46,522 bases of DNA from an uncultured Chitinophagaceae bacterium (GTDB lineage: Bacteria > Bacteroidota > Bacteroidia > Chitinophagales > Chitinophagaceae): contig CAISDV010000113.1 of assembly GCA_903884185.1 (NCBI GenBank), forward strand, positions 1-46,522, in the 5' to 3' direction. The position numbers and the translations under genes are program-made. Numbering within the stretch: the first letter of the stretch is position 1; every line of letters starts with the position of its first letter. Below are positions 1-7,821 of the stretch, in pieces. The notes under the pieces are model-generated. The model had not been told where the DNA came from. It saw only the letters and a program-made list of their open reading frames with translations, and searched no databases.

Positions 1-348
1 CCATTTCAACAATTCATCTTCGTTTTTAACAGCGATGCTTCCTATTGTTGCAAGAGCGGCGCCTGATTCAAAAACAGTAGTAAGTTCAGCTGCAGTTTTA
101 ATACCTCCGCCAAAATCAATGATCAAAGAAGTGTTTTGAGCAATTGCTTCCAATACTTTCCAGTTCTTTACTGCTCCGGCTTTAGCACCATCAAGATCAA
201 CGAGGTGTAGGCGTTTTAATCCTGCATTCTCAAATTGTTTAGCTATCTCCAGTGGGTTCTCATTATATATTTTCTTCTGTGTATAATCGCCCTGCGTTAA
301 GCGAACGCATTTGCCATCGATAATATCTATTGCGGGGATGATTTGCAT
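1..348 (-). CDS. hisA: HisA, phosphoribosylformimino-AICAR isomerase (partial, C-terminus off window)
   Basis: This is the N-terminal 116 codons of HisA, the TIM-barrel isomerase that opens the ProFAR sugar ring by an Amadori rearrangement in histidine synthesis. The start ATG at 348 gives [20 protein letters not shown], the family signature with the catalytic Asp of the first strand (PAIDI), followed by an [11 protein letters not shown] segment that binds phosphate and substrate in the family. The frame is open to the window edge, so the C-terminal half and probably hisF/hisI lie to the left. It follows hisH across a 104-nt gap that carries an inverted repeat. Cytoplasmic. The identity is very secure. 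Confidence 0.96.
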   Translation of the reverse strand, partial: MQIIPAIDIIDGKCVRLTQGDYTQKKIYNENPLEIAKQFENAGLKRLHLVDLDGAKAGAVKNWKVLEAIAQNTSLIIDFGGGIKTAAELTTVFESGAALATIGSIAVKNEDELLKW

Positions 349-359
349 AATTATTATTG

Positions 360-437
360 TTGCCACAGAAACACAGAAGCACAGAAGAAATGCAGGCGGT
401 AAGAATATATTTCTGTGCCTCTGTGTTTCTATGGCAA
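360..437. repeat. Imperfect inverted repeat in the hisH-hisA gap
   Basis: The left arm (360-391, beginning TTGCCACAGAAACACAGAA) is repeated in reverse complement at 409-437, which ends in CTATGGCAA. The loop is about 17 nt. The long imperfect hairpin fills most of the hisH-hisA gap. Elements with similar CACAGA/CAAAGG-type arms occur at 15828-15930, 16043-16104 and 24296-24381. Transcribed within the operon, it could form a stem that affects mRNA stability or expression of distal genes. That role is inference. Confidence 0.75.
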
Positions 438-452
438 TTTCATTCGTTTATT

Positions 453-1040
453 TTATAAGCTCAGGAAATTTTTTAATATCTGTTCACCTACATCTGCTGA
501 TTTTTCGGGGTGAAACTGTACCCCGTAAAAATTATCTTTCTGTAAGGCCGAACTGTAAGGCTGAATATAATTTGTTGTTGCAATAGTGTGATCACCCAAA
601 GAGGCATAATAACCGTGAACAAAATAGCAAAAGCCATTCTCTTTCACTCCTCCAAATAATTGGCCTGAAAGGTTATAGATGTTATTCCATCCCATCTGTG
701 GTATTTTCTCCGATGATACAGGCTTGAATGCTTTTACTTTTTCAGGAAATACAGACAGGCAGGGTGTATCATTCTCCTCGCTGTAAGAGCACATTAATTG
801 CATACCCAGGCAAATGCCGAGTACGGGTTGTTTGAGATTGATCAGAAGATCATCTAATTTTCTATCCTGTAAGTATTTCATGGCAGTACTTGCTTCTCCC
901 ACCCCCGGGAAGATGACCTTATCTGCACTTTGTATTTGTCCGTGATCATCTGTTACTTCCGCAGACACACCAATACGTTCTAATGCATACAGCACCGACT
1001 GTATATTACCTGCATTGTATTTGATGATGACTATCTTCAT
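453..1040 (-). CDS. hisH: HisH, glutaminase subunit of imidazole glycerol phosphate synthase
   Basis: HisH hydrolyses glutamine and channels ammonia to HisF, which makes imidazole-glycerol phosphate and AICAR. The 195-aa length is normal. Visible motifs are the N-terminal YNAGN, the PGVGEA oxyanion segment, the nucleophile elbow LGICLGMQ (Cys77) and the GVQFHPEKS triad part (His177, Glu179). The gene starts 14 nt after the trpA stop on the same strand and is followed by hisA, so it is the first his gene of the distal block and is transcriptionally behind the trp genes. It may therefore be partly governed by the trp leader. An internal promoter cannot be excluded. Confidence 0.97.
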   Translation of the reverse strand: MKIVIIKYNAGNIQSVLYALERIGVSAEVTDDHGQIQSADKVIFPGVGEASTAMKYLQDRKLDDLLINLKQPVLGICLGMQLMCSYSEENDTPCLSVFPEKVKAFKPVSSEKIPQMGWNNIYNLSGQLFGGVKENGFCYFVHGYYASLGDHTIATTNYIQPYSSALQKDNFYGVQFHPEKSADVGEQILKNFLSL

Positions 1041-1054
1041 TCTCTTGTGAAATA

Positions 1055-1825
1055 TTATTTAAGTATACCGTTCAGAAAGTCAGCGGTGGTTTTTCCTATG
1101 TCTTTCGTATTCTCCAATGCTTTTATATATGCACTTCCAATAATTGCACCATTGGCATATTTGCAGGCAGATGAAAAAGTTTCTTTGTCCTTGATGCCAA
1201 AGCCTACCAATACAGGATTTTTTAATTTCATTCCCTCCAAACGTTGCAGGTATTTTTCAACTGCATCAAAATCTTTGTCTTTGCCTGTAGTGGCTGAAGA
1301 ACTTACTGCATACAGAAATCCGCTACTCAACTCATCTAATTTTATAATTCTTGCGTCGGAAGTTTCGGGAGTAACAAGAAAAATAAAGTCCAATCCATAC
1401 TTTTTAATAATAGCGCCATACTCTGTTTCAAATTCATATTCAGGGAGATCGGGAAGGATCAATCCATCCACTCCGGCTTTAGATGCATCGGCACAAAACT
1501 GTTCAAACCCATATTGCAAAACAGGGTTCATATATCCCATCAATATTACAGGTATATGGATCGTTTTACGAAAGCCTTCCAATTGTTTAAATAAAACGGG
1601 GATGCTCATTCCGTTTTCCAATGCTTTACTGCCGCTTGCCTGTATCACCGGCCCATCGGCAAGTGGATCGCTATAAGGCATGCCTAGTTCAATAATATTG
1701 GCGCCATTGTCTTGTAATGATTTCATTACATGCAATGTGCTTTCTAATGTTGGATAGCCAGCAGTGCAATAGACATTTAAAACACCTTGTTGCTTGTTTT
1801 TAAAAAGTTCAGATATTTTACTCAT
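1055..1825 (-). CDS. trpA: TrpA, tryptophan synthase alpha subunit
   Basis: The alpha subunit cleaves indole-3-glycerol phosphate to indole and glyceraldehyde 3-phosphate and passes indole to TrpB through a tunnel. The protein is a 256-aa TIM barrel of normal size. It has [18 protein letters not shown], which carries the catalytic Glu46 and Asp57 (equivalents of Salmonella Glu49 and Asp60), and GFGIKDKE near the phosphate site. Its start overlaps the trpB end by 8 nt, which suggests coupled translation of the two subunits. It is the last trp gene, and hisH follows after 14 nt. Confidence 0.98.
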   Translation of the reverse strand: MSKISELFKNKQQGVLNVYCTAGYPTLESTLHVMKSLQDNGANIIELGMPYSDPLADGPVIQASGSKALENGMSIPVLFKQLEGFRKTIHIPVILMGYMNPVLQYGFEQFCADASKAGVDGLILPDLPEYEFETEYGAIIKKYGLDFIFLVTPETSDARIIKLDELSSGFLYAVSSSATTGKDKDFDAVEKYLQRLEGMKLKNPVLVGFGIKDKETFSSACKYANGAIIGSAYIKALENTKDIGKTTADFLNGILK

Positions 1826-3026
1826 TTGTATTTTCTTTCATTGCGTTCATATAAGTTGCCAGATCTTTATCTCCCCTTCCGCTTAAACAGATTACTACCC
1901 TGTCATCGCTTTTAAATTTCATTTTTTTCAGTGCGGCAAAAGCATGTGCGGTTTCCAAAGCCGGAATGATGCCTTCCATTTTAGCTACTTCAAAAGCTGA
2001 TTGTAATGATTCGTTATCTGTAGCGCTCAAAAAAATACCGCGGCCGCTTTCAAAGAGATTAGCATGCATCGGGCCGATACCGGGATAATCCAATCCCGCA
2101 GAAATACTATGTGGTTCTATCACTTGCCCGTCTGCAGTCTGCATCACCAGGCTTTTGCTGCCATGAAGCACTCCGGGTTTGCCAAGTTGGGTGGTTGCAG
2201 CACTCATACCACTATTTACCCCATGTCCTGCAGCTTCTACTGCTACCAGTTTTACACTCAACTCATCCAGAAAATGATAGAACGCACCCGCTGCATTACT
2301 TCCGCCACCTACACAAGCCATCACATGCGAAGGCAATTCATTGCCCGTTTTTTCTTTTAGTTGTTTGCGTATCTCTTCACTGATCACACTTTGAAAACGT
2401 GCCACCATATCGGGATAGGGATGCGGCCCAACCACACTTCCTATTATATAATGTGTATCTACCGGGTTATTGATCCAGTCGCGGATTGCTTCATTGGTAG
2501 CATCTTTTAAAGTCATGCTGCCACTTGTTGCCGGTATCACTGTTGCACCCAGCATTTTCATCCTTGCCACATTGGGAGCCTGGCGTTCAATATCTTTTTG
2601 ACCCATGTATACAATGCATTCCATTCCTTTCAAAGCACATACGGTTGCTGTTGCCACACCATGCTGCCCGGCACCTGTTTCAGCAATGATCCTTGTCTTA
2701 CCCAACCGCCGCGCCAATAGTATTTGCCCAACGGTGTTATTGATCTTATGCGCACCGGTATGACAAAGATCTTCTCGTTTTAAAAATATTTGAGTACCAT
2801 GCATTTCACTTAACCGCGCAGCAAAATATAAAGGGGTTGGCCTTCCCACATAATCGCGAAGCAATTCTTTCAGTTCTTTGATAAAGCCTTCTTCGGCCAT
2901 GATAGTCAAATATTTTTCTTTCAGCTCTTCCACATTGCGATGAAGCATTTCCGGAATATAGGCACCGCCAAATTTTCCGTAATATCCATGTTCATCGGGA
3001 TGCTGGTATGTTTTTGTTGTTGCCAT
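1818..3026 (-). CDS. trpB: TrpB, tryptophan synthase beta subunit
   Basis: This PLP enzyme condenses indole with serine to give tryptophan. The 402-aa sequence has the PLP-lysine motif HTGAHKINN (Lys94), the AETGAGQHG loop, the glycine-rich phosphate loop CVGGGSNA and the C-terminal CLSGRGDKD segment. It belongs to the ordinary TrpB1 class, as expected when it is paired with trpA. It lies 4 nt after trpF and overlaps trpA by 8 nt in a tightly packed operon. Cytoplasmic alpha2-beta2 complex with TrpA. Confidence 0.98.
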   Translation of the reverse strand: MATTKTYQHPDEHGYYGKFGGAYIPEMLHRNVEELKEKYLTIMAEEGFIKELKELLRDYVGRPTPLYFAARLSEMHGTQIFLKREDLCHTGAHKINNTVGQILLARRLGKTRIIAETGAGQHGVATATVCALKGMECIVYMGQKDIERQAPNVARMKMLGATVIPATSGSMTLKDATNEAIRDWINNPVDTHYIIGSVVGPHPYPDMVARFQSVISEEIRKQLKEKTGNELPSHVMACVGGGSNAAGAFYHFLDELSVKLVAVEAAGHGVNSGMSAATTQLGKPGVLHGSKSLVMQTADGQVIEPHSISAGLDYPGIGPMHANLFESGRGIFLSATDNESLQSAFEVAKMEGIIPALETAHAFAALKKMKFKSDDRVVICLSGRGDKDLATYMNAMKENTNE

Positions 3027-3030
3027 TATA

Positions 3031-3672
3031 TTACTGTGCTTGTTTTATTTCGTTCACGAATTGCTTTATTTTATTCATGTCTTTTACCCCGGGAGAGGTT
3101 TCGAATTTGCTGTTAATATCCACAGCAAACAGGTCCTTTGCTACCGGCTCTTTTGAGAATTCCAGCAGTTTAGCTGCATCATCCGGTTGAATGCCTCCAC
3201 TCAAAAAAAATGGCTTTTGAATATTCAATCCCTTTAAAAGATCCCAGTTGAATTTTTTTCCTGTGCCACCATAGCCCGCTCCTTCGGTATCAAATAAAAA
3301 CATATCCACTACATCTATATAATCTTTGATCTTCCATAAAATATTATCCCCTTCAGCAAGGCGGAAGGCTTTTACCACTGTGATATAATCCGCGATCTTC
3401 TCGCATTCTTTTGGTGTTTCATCTCCATGAAGTTGTACCAGGTAGAGGCCGCAATCATCAACTGTCTTTAAAATGTCTTCGGGATAGGCATTTACAAACA
3501 CGCCCACTTTATTGATATTGCCTTTTATTTTTTTTATCTCGGTGGCAGGGACATGTTTGAATATATAACGCGGGCTTTTGGGATAAAAGATAAAGCCGCA
3601 AAACTCAACGCCCATGGCATCTAACTGTTTTAACTGCTCTACTTGTGTCATGCCGCAGACCTTTATTCTCAT
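3031..3672 (-). CDS. trpF: TrpF, phosphoribosylanthranilate isomerase
   Basis: TrpF performs the Amadori rearrangement of phosphoribosylanthranilate to CdRP. The 213-aa TIM barrel begins MRIKVCGMT, with the catalytic Cys in KVCGMT, and has [16 protein letters not shown] at the phosphate-binding end and FLSGGI. A dedicated TrpF and a separate HisA mean that the bifunctional PriA arrangement known from actinobacteria is not used here. Its start overlaps the trpC end by 4 nt (ATGA-type), and trpB follows after 4 nt. Confidence 0.97.
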   Translation of the reverse strand: MRIKVCGMTQVEQLKQLDAMGVEFCGFIFYPKSPRYIFKHVPATEIKKIKGNINKVGVFVNAYPEDILKTVDDCGLYLVQLHGDETPKECEKIADYITVVKAFRLAEGDNILWKIKDYIDVVDMFLFDTEGAGYGGTGKKFNWDLLKGLNIQKPFFLSGGIQPDDAAKLLEFSKEPVAKDLFAVDINSKFETSPGVKDMNKIKQFVNEIKQAQ

Positions 3673-4457
3673 ACCGTTTTTGTTTTGAGTTGTTGAACAA
3701 AATCGGCAAAGGCAATCGCTGGATTAGGCTGCTTCATAAAGTTCTCACCAATGAGGAACCCTTTGAAGCCTGCACTCTGTAAAGTTACGATGGCATCTAC
3801 ATTATCTATCCCGCTTTCCGCGATAGCCAGCTTAGTTGTTGGTATTTTCTGAATAAGCTCAAGCGAGGTACTAATATTTACTTCAAAAGTTTTTAAATTC
3901 CTGTTGTTCACTCCCACCAGGTCTATTTCGTCACAACAATGGCCAAGCTCTTCTTCATTGTGTACTTCCAATAATGTTTCCAGTCCGAGGTTCTTTGCAC
4001 AAATGGCCAGGCTCTTTACTTCTGCCGGGGTAAGGCAAGCCGCGATCAGTAAAATTAAATCCGCCCCCATTGCTTTTGCTTCATAGACCTGGTATTCATC
4101 TATCATAAAATCTTTTCGCAGGATGGGTACTTCATTTACTCTTGCCGCCTCGAGGTCGGCAGTGTATCCACCAAAAAAATCTGTATCGGTCAATACAGAA
4201 ATACCAGATGCGGATTTTGCGTAAGCTGATGTTACGTGCACCACATCTGCAGTGGCGTTAATGATTCCTTTTGAGGGCGATTTTCGCTTAAATTCGGCTA
4301 TGATACCCGTACGCTCATTATCTAATAAAAAATTCCGAAGTGACAAAGTTTCCCTTGAAAAGAAAGGGTGTTTTACCAATTCATTTACCGGCGCTGATAT
4401 TTTACGTTCAGCAACGGATAATTTTTTATTTGCGATGATGGTATCCAGGATATTCAT
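3669..4457 (-). CDS. trpC: TrpC, indole-3-glycerol phosphate synthase
   Basis: TrpC closes the indole ring from CdRP with loss of CO2 and water. The 262-aa barrel shows the signature IIAEFKRKSPSKG (Lys57 and the Ser-Pro-Ser loop), LRKDFMIDEYQV with the catalytic Lys, LEVHNEEEL, VGVNNRNLKTF and AESGI. It is monofunctional, not fused to TrpF as in enterobacteria. Only 1 nt separates it from trpD, and it overlaps trpF by 4 nt. Confidence 0.97.
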   Translation of the reverse strand: MNILDTIIANKKLSVAERKISAPVNELVKHPFFSRETLSLRNFLLDNERTGIIAEFKRKSPSKGIINATADVVHVTSAYAKSASGISVLTDTDFFGGYTADLEAARVNEVPILRKDFMIDEYQVYEAKAMGADLILLIAACLTPAEVKSLAICAKNLGLETLLEVHNEEELGHCCDEIDLVGVNNRNLKTFEVNISTSLELIQKIPTTKLAIAESGIDNVDAIVTLQSAGFKGFLIGENFMKQPNPAIAFADFVQQLKTKTV

Positions 4458-4458
4458 C

Positions 4459-5451
4459 TTATTGCAGGCTGGTTAATGTTTGCAAAGTACCGTACGCTTT
4501 TCCGCTCTCGAGGCTTTCTACTGCCGCACTATAAGCATCTTCATAATTCTTGAATTTACCTGTGCAGTGCAATGCCATGGCTGCATTAGCTAGCACTACT
4601 GCATTCTGCGCCCATGACCCATCTCCTTTAATGATTTTCAAAAATATTTTAGCGGCTTCATCTACCGAATTGCCCCCATAAATATCTTCAGCAGATACCA
4701 TGCGCTTGCCTAACTGTTCAGGTGTCATGATTCTTTCACCTGCATTGGTAATGACTTTTGTATCGTTGGTGAGTGATATCTCGTCGTATCCATCCAGGCT
4801 GTGAATGATAGTGAATGCTTTGCCTGTGTGTTGCAGCAGGTAATTATAAATACGCGCCATTTCCAAACTATACACGCCTATCAATTGAAAATCAGGTGAC
4901 GCTGGATTTACCATTGGCCCCAGCATATTAAAGAATGTTCTTACCCCCAGGTTCTTACGGATCGGGCCTACTGTTTTTAATGCGGGATGAAATAACGGCG
5001 CATGCAGGAAACAGATATTGGCTTTGTCTATCTCTTTTTCCAGTTGTGCTTTATCATTTTTGAAACGATACCCCAATTGTTCCATCACATTGCTTGAACC
5101 GCTGATAGAAGAAGCCCCATAGTTACCATGCTTGGCCACTTTTTGTCCGGCGCCTGCAACTATAAAACAAGAAAGTGTAGAAATATTAAAAGTGTTTTTT
5201 CCATCGCCACCGGTACCAACGATATCCATAGTAGAATAATTGCTGAAATCGATCTTCACGCACAGCTCCAGCAGCGCATCACGAAAACCCTGCAGTTCTT
5301 CTATTGTAATGCTCCGCATGAGGTACACAGTGATAAAAGAAGCGATCTCGCTTTCATTATAAGTGCCGCTGGAAATATTCATGAGAATTTCCTTTGCCTG
5401 CGCGCGGCCTAATGTTTTGTGTTCAAAAAGAAATTGAAGGATCTTTTTCAT
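4459..5451 (-). CDS. trpD: TrpD, anthranilate phosphoribosyltransferase
   Basis: TrpD transfers the phosphoribosyl group of PRPP to anthranilate. The 330-aa protein has the class signature GTGGDGKNTFNIST for PRPP, KHGN, and RNLGVRTFFNMLGPMVNP, which contributes to the anthranilate site in the family. It is a stand-alone enzyme and is not fused to the amidotransferase TrpG, whose gene lies 6 nt upstream. It is the third gene of the trp operon and is cytoplasmic. Confidence 0.97.
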   Translation of the reverse strand: MKKILQFLFEHKTLGRAQAKEILMNISSGTYNESEIASFITVYLMRSITIEELQGFRDALLELCVKIDFSNYSTMDIVGTGGDGKNTFNISTLSCFIVAGAGQKVAKHGNYGASSISGSSNVMEQLGYRFKNDKAQLEKEIDKANICFLHAPLFHPALKTVGPIRKNLGVRTFFNMLGPMVNPASPDFQLIGVYSLEMARIYNYLLQHTGKAFTIIHSLDGYDEISLTNDTKVITNAGERIMTPEQLGKRMVSAEDIYGGNSVDEAAKIFLKIIKGDGSWAQNAVVLANAAMALHCTGKFKNYEDAYSAAVESLESGKAYGTLQTLTSLQ

Positions 5452-5457
5452 ACTATT

Positions 5458-6072
5458 TTATTGTTGTAACCAGTTTTTCATAATGGCTTCGCCTTGTGGT
5501 GTCAATACACTTTCGGGGTGAAACTGAACTCCCTGCACATCGTAAGTTTTATGCTGTAATGCCATGATATAATCATTGTCATCTCTTGCAGTTACTTCCA
5601 GGTCAGCCGGGAAATTTTCATCACTCAATATCCAGCTATGGTATCGTCCTACTTCCAATGTATTGCCAAGCCCTTTGAAAAGCCCTGAGCTTGATTCAGA
5701 AACAGAAGCACCAGATTTACTCTTCCCAACTCTTATATCAGTTGCCACTCCATGATACACTGTTGATAAATTCACTAACGTTCCCCCAAATGCTTCTCCG
5801 ATGGCCTGGTGCCCGAGACAAACGCCGAGTATTGATTTAGTGGCTGCATATTCTTTTATCAAGGATAGCAAGAGTCCTGCTTCACTGGGTATTCCCGGAC
5901 CGGGTGATAAAATGATCTTGTCGTATTTCGCTACGTTTTCCAGCGCGATCTCATCATTACGAAACACATCAACTTTTTCATGCGTAATCTTTTCAACTAA
6001 ATGAACCAGATTATACGTAAACGAGTCATAATTATCGAATACTAAAATTTTAATGCCTTTCCTATCACTCAT
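5458..6072 (-). CDS. trpG: TrpG, anthranilate synthase glutaminase subunit
   Basis: TrpG supplies ammonia from glutamine to TrpE. The 204-aa class I amidotransferase has ILSPGPGIPSEAG (oxyanion strand), GVCLGHQAIGEAFGG (nucleophile Cys85) and GVQFHPESVLTPQGE (His185, Glu187). In many bacteria a TrpG of this type also serves PabB, and no separate pabA is visible here, so a dual role is possible. It lies 31 nt after trpE, in a gap of AT-rich TAACTTATAAC-like short repeats. Confidence 0.96.
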   Translation of the reverse strand: MSDRKGIKILVFDNYDSFTYNLVHLVEKITHEKVDVFRNDEIALENVAKYDKIILSPGPGIPSEAGLLLSLIKEYAATKSILGVCLGHQAIGEAFGGTLVNLSTVYHGVATDIRVGKSKSGASVSESSSGLFKGLGNTLEVGRYHSWILSDENFPADLEVTARDDNDYIMALQHKTYDVQGVQFHPESVLTPQGEAIMKNWLQQ

Positions 6073-6103
6073 AACTCATAATTTATAACTTATAACAAAA
6101 AAA

Positions 6104-7552
6104 TTATAGTTCACTCGCCAACACCACCGCCTTCTTCAACGCATTGAGTTTATTATTCACTTCCTGGAGTTCACTTTCCGGATTACTTGCCGCAACAATG
6201 CCTGCGCCCGCTTGATAAACCAGTTCATTATTTCTACTGAGGAAGGTGCGTATCATAATAGCGTGGTTACAACTTCCATCAAATCCCATAAACCCTAAAG
6301 CACCGCCATAGTAACTGCGCGAAGTGGGTTCATACTTATCAATCAATTCCATTGCTTTGAACTTGGGCGCGCCACTTAATGTACCTGCCGGGAAAGTCTT
6401 TGCCAGTAATGCAAATGGATTGGTGCCTTCTTTTACTTTACCTGTCACTTCACTCACCAGGTGTATTACATGCGAATAAAATTGCACCTGCCTGTACTGA
6501 CTAACAGTTACTTCATCGCATAATTGGCTAAGATCGTTTCGTGCCAGATCAACCAACATCACATGCTCTGCATTTTCCTTTGCATCTTTTAATAATCTTT
6601 CAGCTGCGGCATGATCCACATCATCATCACCTGTGCGTTTAAATGTTCCTGCAATGGGATGCACAATGGCTTTTCCATTTTGAACGATCAACTGACTTTC
6701 AGGCGAGGATCCCATCAACTTATAATCACCATAATCAAAAAAGAATAAGTAGGGAGAAGGGTTCACGCTACGGAGTGCCCTATACACATTAAATTCATCA
6801 CCCGTAAATCCCTGTTGAAACCTTCTGCTCAAAACGATCTGGAAAACATCACCGCGGTAGCAACTCTGAATTCCCTTCTTCACCATTTCTATATAATTGG
6901 CATCCGTCATATTGGATGTCTCGTCACCTTTTGGTTTGAAAGGAAAAATAGGAACGTCCTTACTTTTTATCAATCCCTCAACAATACCCAGTTCACTTTC
7001 TACCTCATTCATCACATTCTCACAAATAAATAATTCGTCTTTAAAATGATTGATCGCGATAACGTATTGATAAAGACGGTAACGCATGAGGGGGATGTCG
7101 GGATGCGAGATTCGGGATGCGGGATGCGGGATGCGAGATTCGGGATGCGAGGATTTCAATGATATAGTATCAAAAAATTGTACCGCATCAAAACTGGCGT
7201 AGCCAAACAATCCCTGCGCATGTTTGGCAGTTTTTTCTTCTACTTTATTTACTTCAAAGGTTTGCATGAAATTCCAGAGAAGGGCGGGCACTTCACTCTT
7301 GTTTTTAAGTGGCACTCGTTCAGGTTTTCCACCGGGAAATTTGAATTCAATGCTTTCGGTAGAGCTGATCTCGATACCCGCAATGGCATTGATACATATA
7401 AATGAATAGCTGTTTTCGGCTACATGATGGTCAGTGCTTTCGAGGAGTATCGTATCACGGAACCTGTCGCGCACACGCAGGTAGATACCAACAGGCGTAT
7501 AAATATCCGCCAGCATCTTCTTTACTTTTGTTTCAATATGGATCTTCTTCAT
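6104..7552 (-). CDS. trpE: TrpE, anthranilate synthase component I (carries an in-frame repeat insertion)
   Basis: TrpE converts chorismate to anthranilate using ammonia from TrpG. The 482-aa protein has the tryptophan feedback motif LLEST near residue 36, then AGTFKRTGDD, VDLARNDL, AGTLSGAPKFKAMELID and YYGGALGFMG of the chorismate-binding domain. Residues about 134-151 are an odd Ser/His/Pro/Arg-rich stretch (HPESRIPHPASRISHP) placed between DAVQFFDTI and DIPLMRYRLYQ. The DNA encoding it is a copy of a genomic repeat also present elsewhere in the window. It is the first structural gene after the trpL attenuator and is the regulated entry step of the pathway. Confidence 0.97.
   Translation of the reverse strand: MKKIHIETKVKKMLADIYTPVGIYLRVRDRFRDTILLESTDHHVAENSYSFICINAIAGIEISSTESIEFKFPGGKPERVPLKNKSEVPALLWNFMQTFEVNKVEEKTAKHAQGLFGYASFDAVQFFDTISLKSSHPESRIPHPASRISHPDIPLMRYRLYQYVIAINHFKDELFICENVMNEVESELGIVEGLIKSKDVPIFPFKPKGDETSNMTDANYIEMVKKGIQSCYRGDVFQIVLSRRFQQGFTGDEFNVYRALRSVNPSPYLFFFDYGDYKLMGSSPESQLIVQNGKAIVHPIAGTFKRTGDDDVDHAAAERLLKDAKENAEHVMLVDLARNDLSQLCDEVTVSQYRQVQFYSHVIHLVSEVTGKVKEGTNPFALLAKTFPAGTLSGAPKFKAMELIDKYEPTSRSYYGGALGFMGFDGSCNHAIMIRTFLSRNNELVYQAGAGIVAASNPESELQEVNNKLNALKKAVVLASEL
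7092..7153. repeat. GGGATGCGAGAT-type repeat embedded in trpE
   Basis: The plus strand carries tandem GGGATGCG(A/G) units with variants GGGATGCGAGATTC. The same unit types occur in the non-coding arrays at 28525-28607 and 30016-30114. Here they lie wholly inside trpE and add about 18 codons without disturbing the frame (codons about 134-151, 7100-7153). Confidence 0.8.
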
Positions 7553-7592
7553 GTTTGTTATCGTTTAGCTTCCAGCTTCGGTTTTGGCAAAT

Positions 7593-7618
7593 AAAAACCC
7601 CGACAGGTTGTGTCGGGG
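7593..7618 (-). terminator. trp attenuator terminator hairpin
   Basis: On the minus strand the 8-bp stem CCCCGACA/TGTCGGGG (7611-7618 with 7598-7605) encloses a 5-nt loop and is followed by five U residues (7597-7593). It lies between the leader peptide and trpE, 41 nt before the trpE start. It is a standard intrinsic terminator, and its position marks it as an attenuator rather than the end of an operon. Confidence 0.88.
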
Positions 7619-7665
7619 CTTGAATATTATTCAATAAGTACTGGCCATGCCACTACAATCCCCGA
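7613..7665 (-). promoter_or_regulatory. trp antiterminator pairing
   Basis: The last codons of the leader peptide contain TCGGGGATTG (7665-7656). It can pair with CAAGCCCCGA (7622-7613), which includes the 5' arm of the terminator. The pairing is 9 bp with one A-G mismatch. A ribosome stalled on the Trp codons (7688-7680) leaves this segment free, while one that reaches the stop codon covers it. This is the alternative structure expected of translation-coupled attenuation. Confidence 0.78.
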
Positions 7666-7712
7666 TCAAGGTTTGTATGCCACCACCAATATTTGTTTGT
7701 AATTTGTTTCAT
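7653..7712 (-). CDS. trpL: TrpL, tryptophan leader peptide (19 aa)
   Basis: A 19-codon reading frame encodes MKQITNKYWWWHTNLDRGL, with three consecutive TGG codons at positions 9-11, and stops at TAG. It lies about 100 nt upstream of trpE and is followed by a terminator hairpin and a competing pairing. The peptide itself probably has no function; translation of its Trp run senses charged tRNA-Trp. No Shine-Dalgarno sequence is visible, and the ATG lies only 9 nt from the predicted -7 promoter box. Recognition rests on codon content plus structure, not on a database match. Confidence 0.9.
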   Translation of the reverse strand: MKQITNKYWWWHTNLDRGL

Positions 7713-7721
7713 GTTGTAATA

Positions 7722-7753
7722 CAAATTTGCAGGAGAATGTGTTCGTAACCAAA
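7722..7753 (-). promoter_or_regulatory. Predicted trp promoter (Bacteroidota type)
   Basis: On the minus strand TTTG (7753-7750) is followed after 20 nt by CAAATTTG (7729-7722), one mismatch from the Bacteroidota -7 consensus TAnnTTTG. The predicted transcription start lies about 6 nt before the trpL ATG. The layout matches the his promoter at 15760-15791 exactly. Confidence 0.65.
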
Positions 7754-7821
7754 TTTTTTTTACATTTTACCCGGAATATTGTGGCCTGACAGCCTAATTT
7801 CAACTCAATAAGAAACTTCTT

